Shown here piece by piece: positions 6,032 through 6,537 of a stretch of 6,537 bases of DNA (the first letter of the stretch is position 1; every line of letters starts with the position of its first letter). The translations under genes were made by a program, and so were the position numbers. The DNA is from JBBRLA01 sp038231615 (GTDB lineage: Bacteria; Myxococcota_A; Polyangia; Palsa-1104; JAEUJZ01): assembly GCA_038231615.1 (NCBI GenBank), contig JBBRLA010000506.1:1-6537 (forward strand), read 5' to 3'. The notes under the pieces are model-generated. The model was not told the origin of the DNA. It was given only the letters and a program-made list of their open reading frames with translations, and ran no database searches.

Positions 6032-6537
6032 CGAAGAGGCGCACGGTCATGGGCGGCAGGGTCATGGACAGGCCGCTCTCCCCGGCGATCCGCTCCCCGG
6101 TGAGCAGGTCCCGCAGGGCCCCCGGGTCGGGCAGCGGCAGCTTGCCTGTGGACGGGGTGGCATGGCGGTTGCCAACGGCCACCATCCGGGCCTCGCCCGC
6201 CGCGTCGCGATGGATCACCACATCCAGGCCGCAGTCTTGTTCCGGGCAGAAGTCGGCCTCCGCGCCCTCCGGGTCGCCCAGCAGCGCCGAGAGCCCCGGC
6301 AGCAGGTCGGCGTCATTGGGCAAAAGATGCACCCGGTCATGGCGCAGGCCGTGGTCGCAGGGCGCCAGATCCTCGTCCCGGTCGGGGACGCCGGGACCCA
6401 GGATCAAAGTGCCGCCCCCATCCACGTACTGCCGCAGCCGCGCGCCCAGCTCCCGGTCGAGGAAGTCGAAGCTGGGCATCAGCACCACCCGCCGCCGCTG
6501 AAGCTGCTCCAGTGAGCAGCTCGCGTCGAGCACCACA
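6021..6537 (-). CDS. Probable glycoside hydrolase (beta-galactosidase-like), C-terminal part only
   Basis: Only the last ~171 residues are in the window; the gene continues past 6537. From the edge, VVLMPSFDFLDRELGARLRQ (about 17-36) followed by YVDGGGTLILGPGVPDRDE (37-55) resembles the glutamine-amidotransferase-like (trimerisation) domain of GH42/GH35-type beta-galactosidases, where a strand-helix unit ends in a 'glycine-glycine-T-L-hydrophobic' turn. The tail DLLTGERIAGESGLSMTLPPMTVRLF (about 143-168) resembles the small C-terminal beta-sandwich of glycosidases ('L-tG...l-LPP...v-vl'). The catalytic barrel would lie outside the window, so neither the family nor the substrate can be fixed. 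It ends 15 nt before the duplicated gene start, suggesting an operon with the unrecognised protein. It could instead be another protein with a GATase-like domain. Confidence 0.55.
   Translation of the reverse strand, partial: VVLDASCSLEQLQRRRVVLMPSFDFLDRELGARLRQYVDGGGTLILGPGVPDRDEDLAPCDHGLRHDRVHLLPNDADLLPGLSALLGDPEGAEADFCPEQDCGLDVVIHRDAAGEARMVAVGNRHATPSTGKLPLPDPGALRDLLTGERIAGESGLSMTLPPMTVRLFAKE

Noticed and set aside
4914..6515. A 533-codon open frame on the plus strand opposite the two minus-strand genes
   Set aside because: Its translation is low-complexity (rich in G, P, R, H, Q) and matches no protein pattern. The minus-strand frames have normal composition, ribosome binding sites and domain-like segments. 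Long antisense frames are expected at this GC content.

Overview
The window is GC-rich (roughly 70% by eye) and densely coding. It holds six protein genes, two of them cut by the window edges. I see no tRNA, rRNA, CRISPR array or transposase. GC content and strong third-position G/C preference point to a high-GC bacterium. The TrmB does not look actinobacterial to me, and a myxobacterium/Deltaproteobacteria-like or similar environmental lineage is a guess only.

Left part, plus strand: the 3' nine-tenths of guaA (GMP synthase) ends at 1455. A 233-bp non-coding gap follows, with only weak inverted repeats. Then come two adjacent acyl-CoA dehydrogenase (ACAD) genes (1689-2951 and 3028-4245) and trmB (tRNA m7G46 methyltransferase, 4245-4901), whose ATG overlaps the second ACAD stop by one base. 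The last three genes look like one transcription unit.

Right part, minus strand: an unrecognised 342-residue protein (4923-5951) lies just downstream of the 3' end of a probable glycoside hydrolase (6021 to beyond the window). This pair converges on trmB with only 21 bp between the stop codons.

Two things stand out. First, the two ACADs have complementary defects. The first lacks a catalytic glutamate at both known positions and lacks the TEPGAGSD flavin loop, but keeps the R-x-x-F-G...Q and QLLGG motifs that hold the FAD of the neighbouring subunit. The second keeps the glutamate (E384) and TEPGAGSD but has lost R-x-x-F-G...Q. This is the pattern expected of an obligate heteromeric (alpha2beta2) dehydrogenase, as known for actinobacterial steroid-degrading ACADs. 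Second, the junction between the two minus-strand genes carries a 54-bp-period tandem duplication plus a nested 12-bp duplication. Together they create a complete 16-codon ORF (MLALDATFSGIDFAKE) that joins the N-terminus of the downstream protein to the last residues of the upstream one. All three reading frames are in register.
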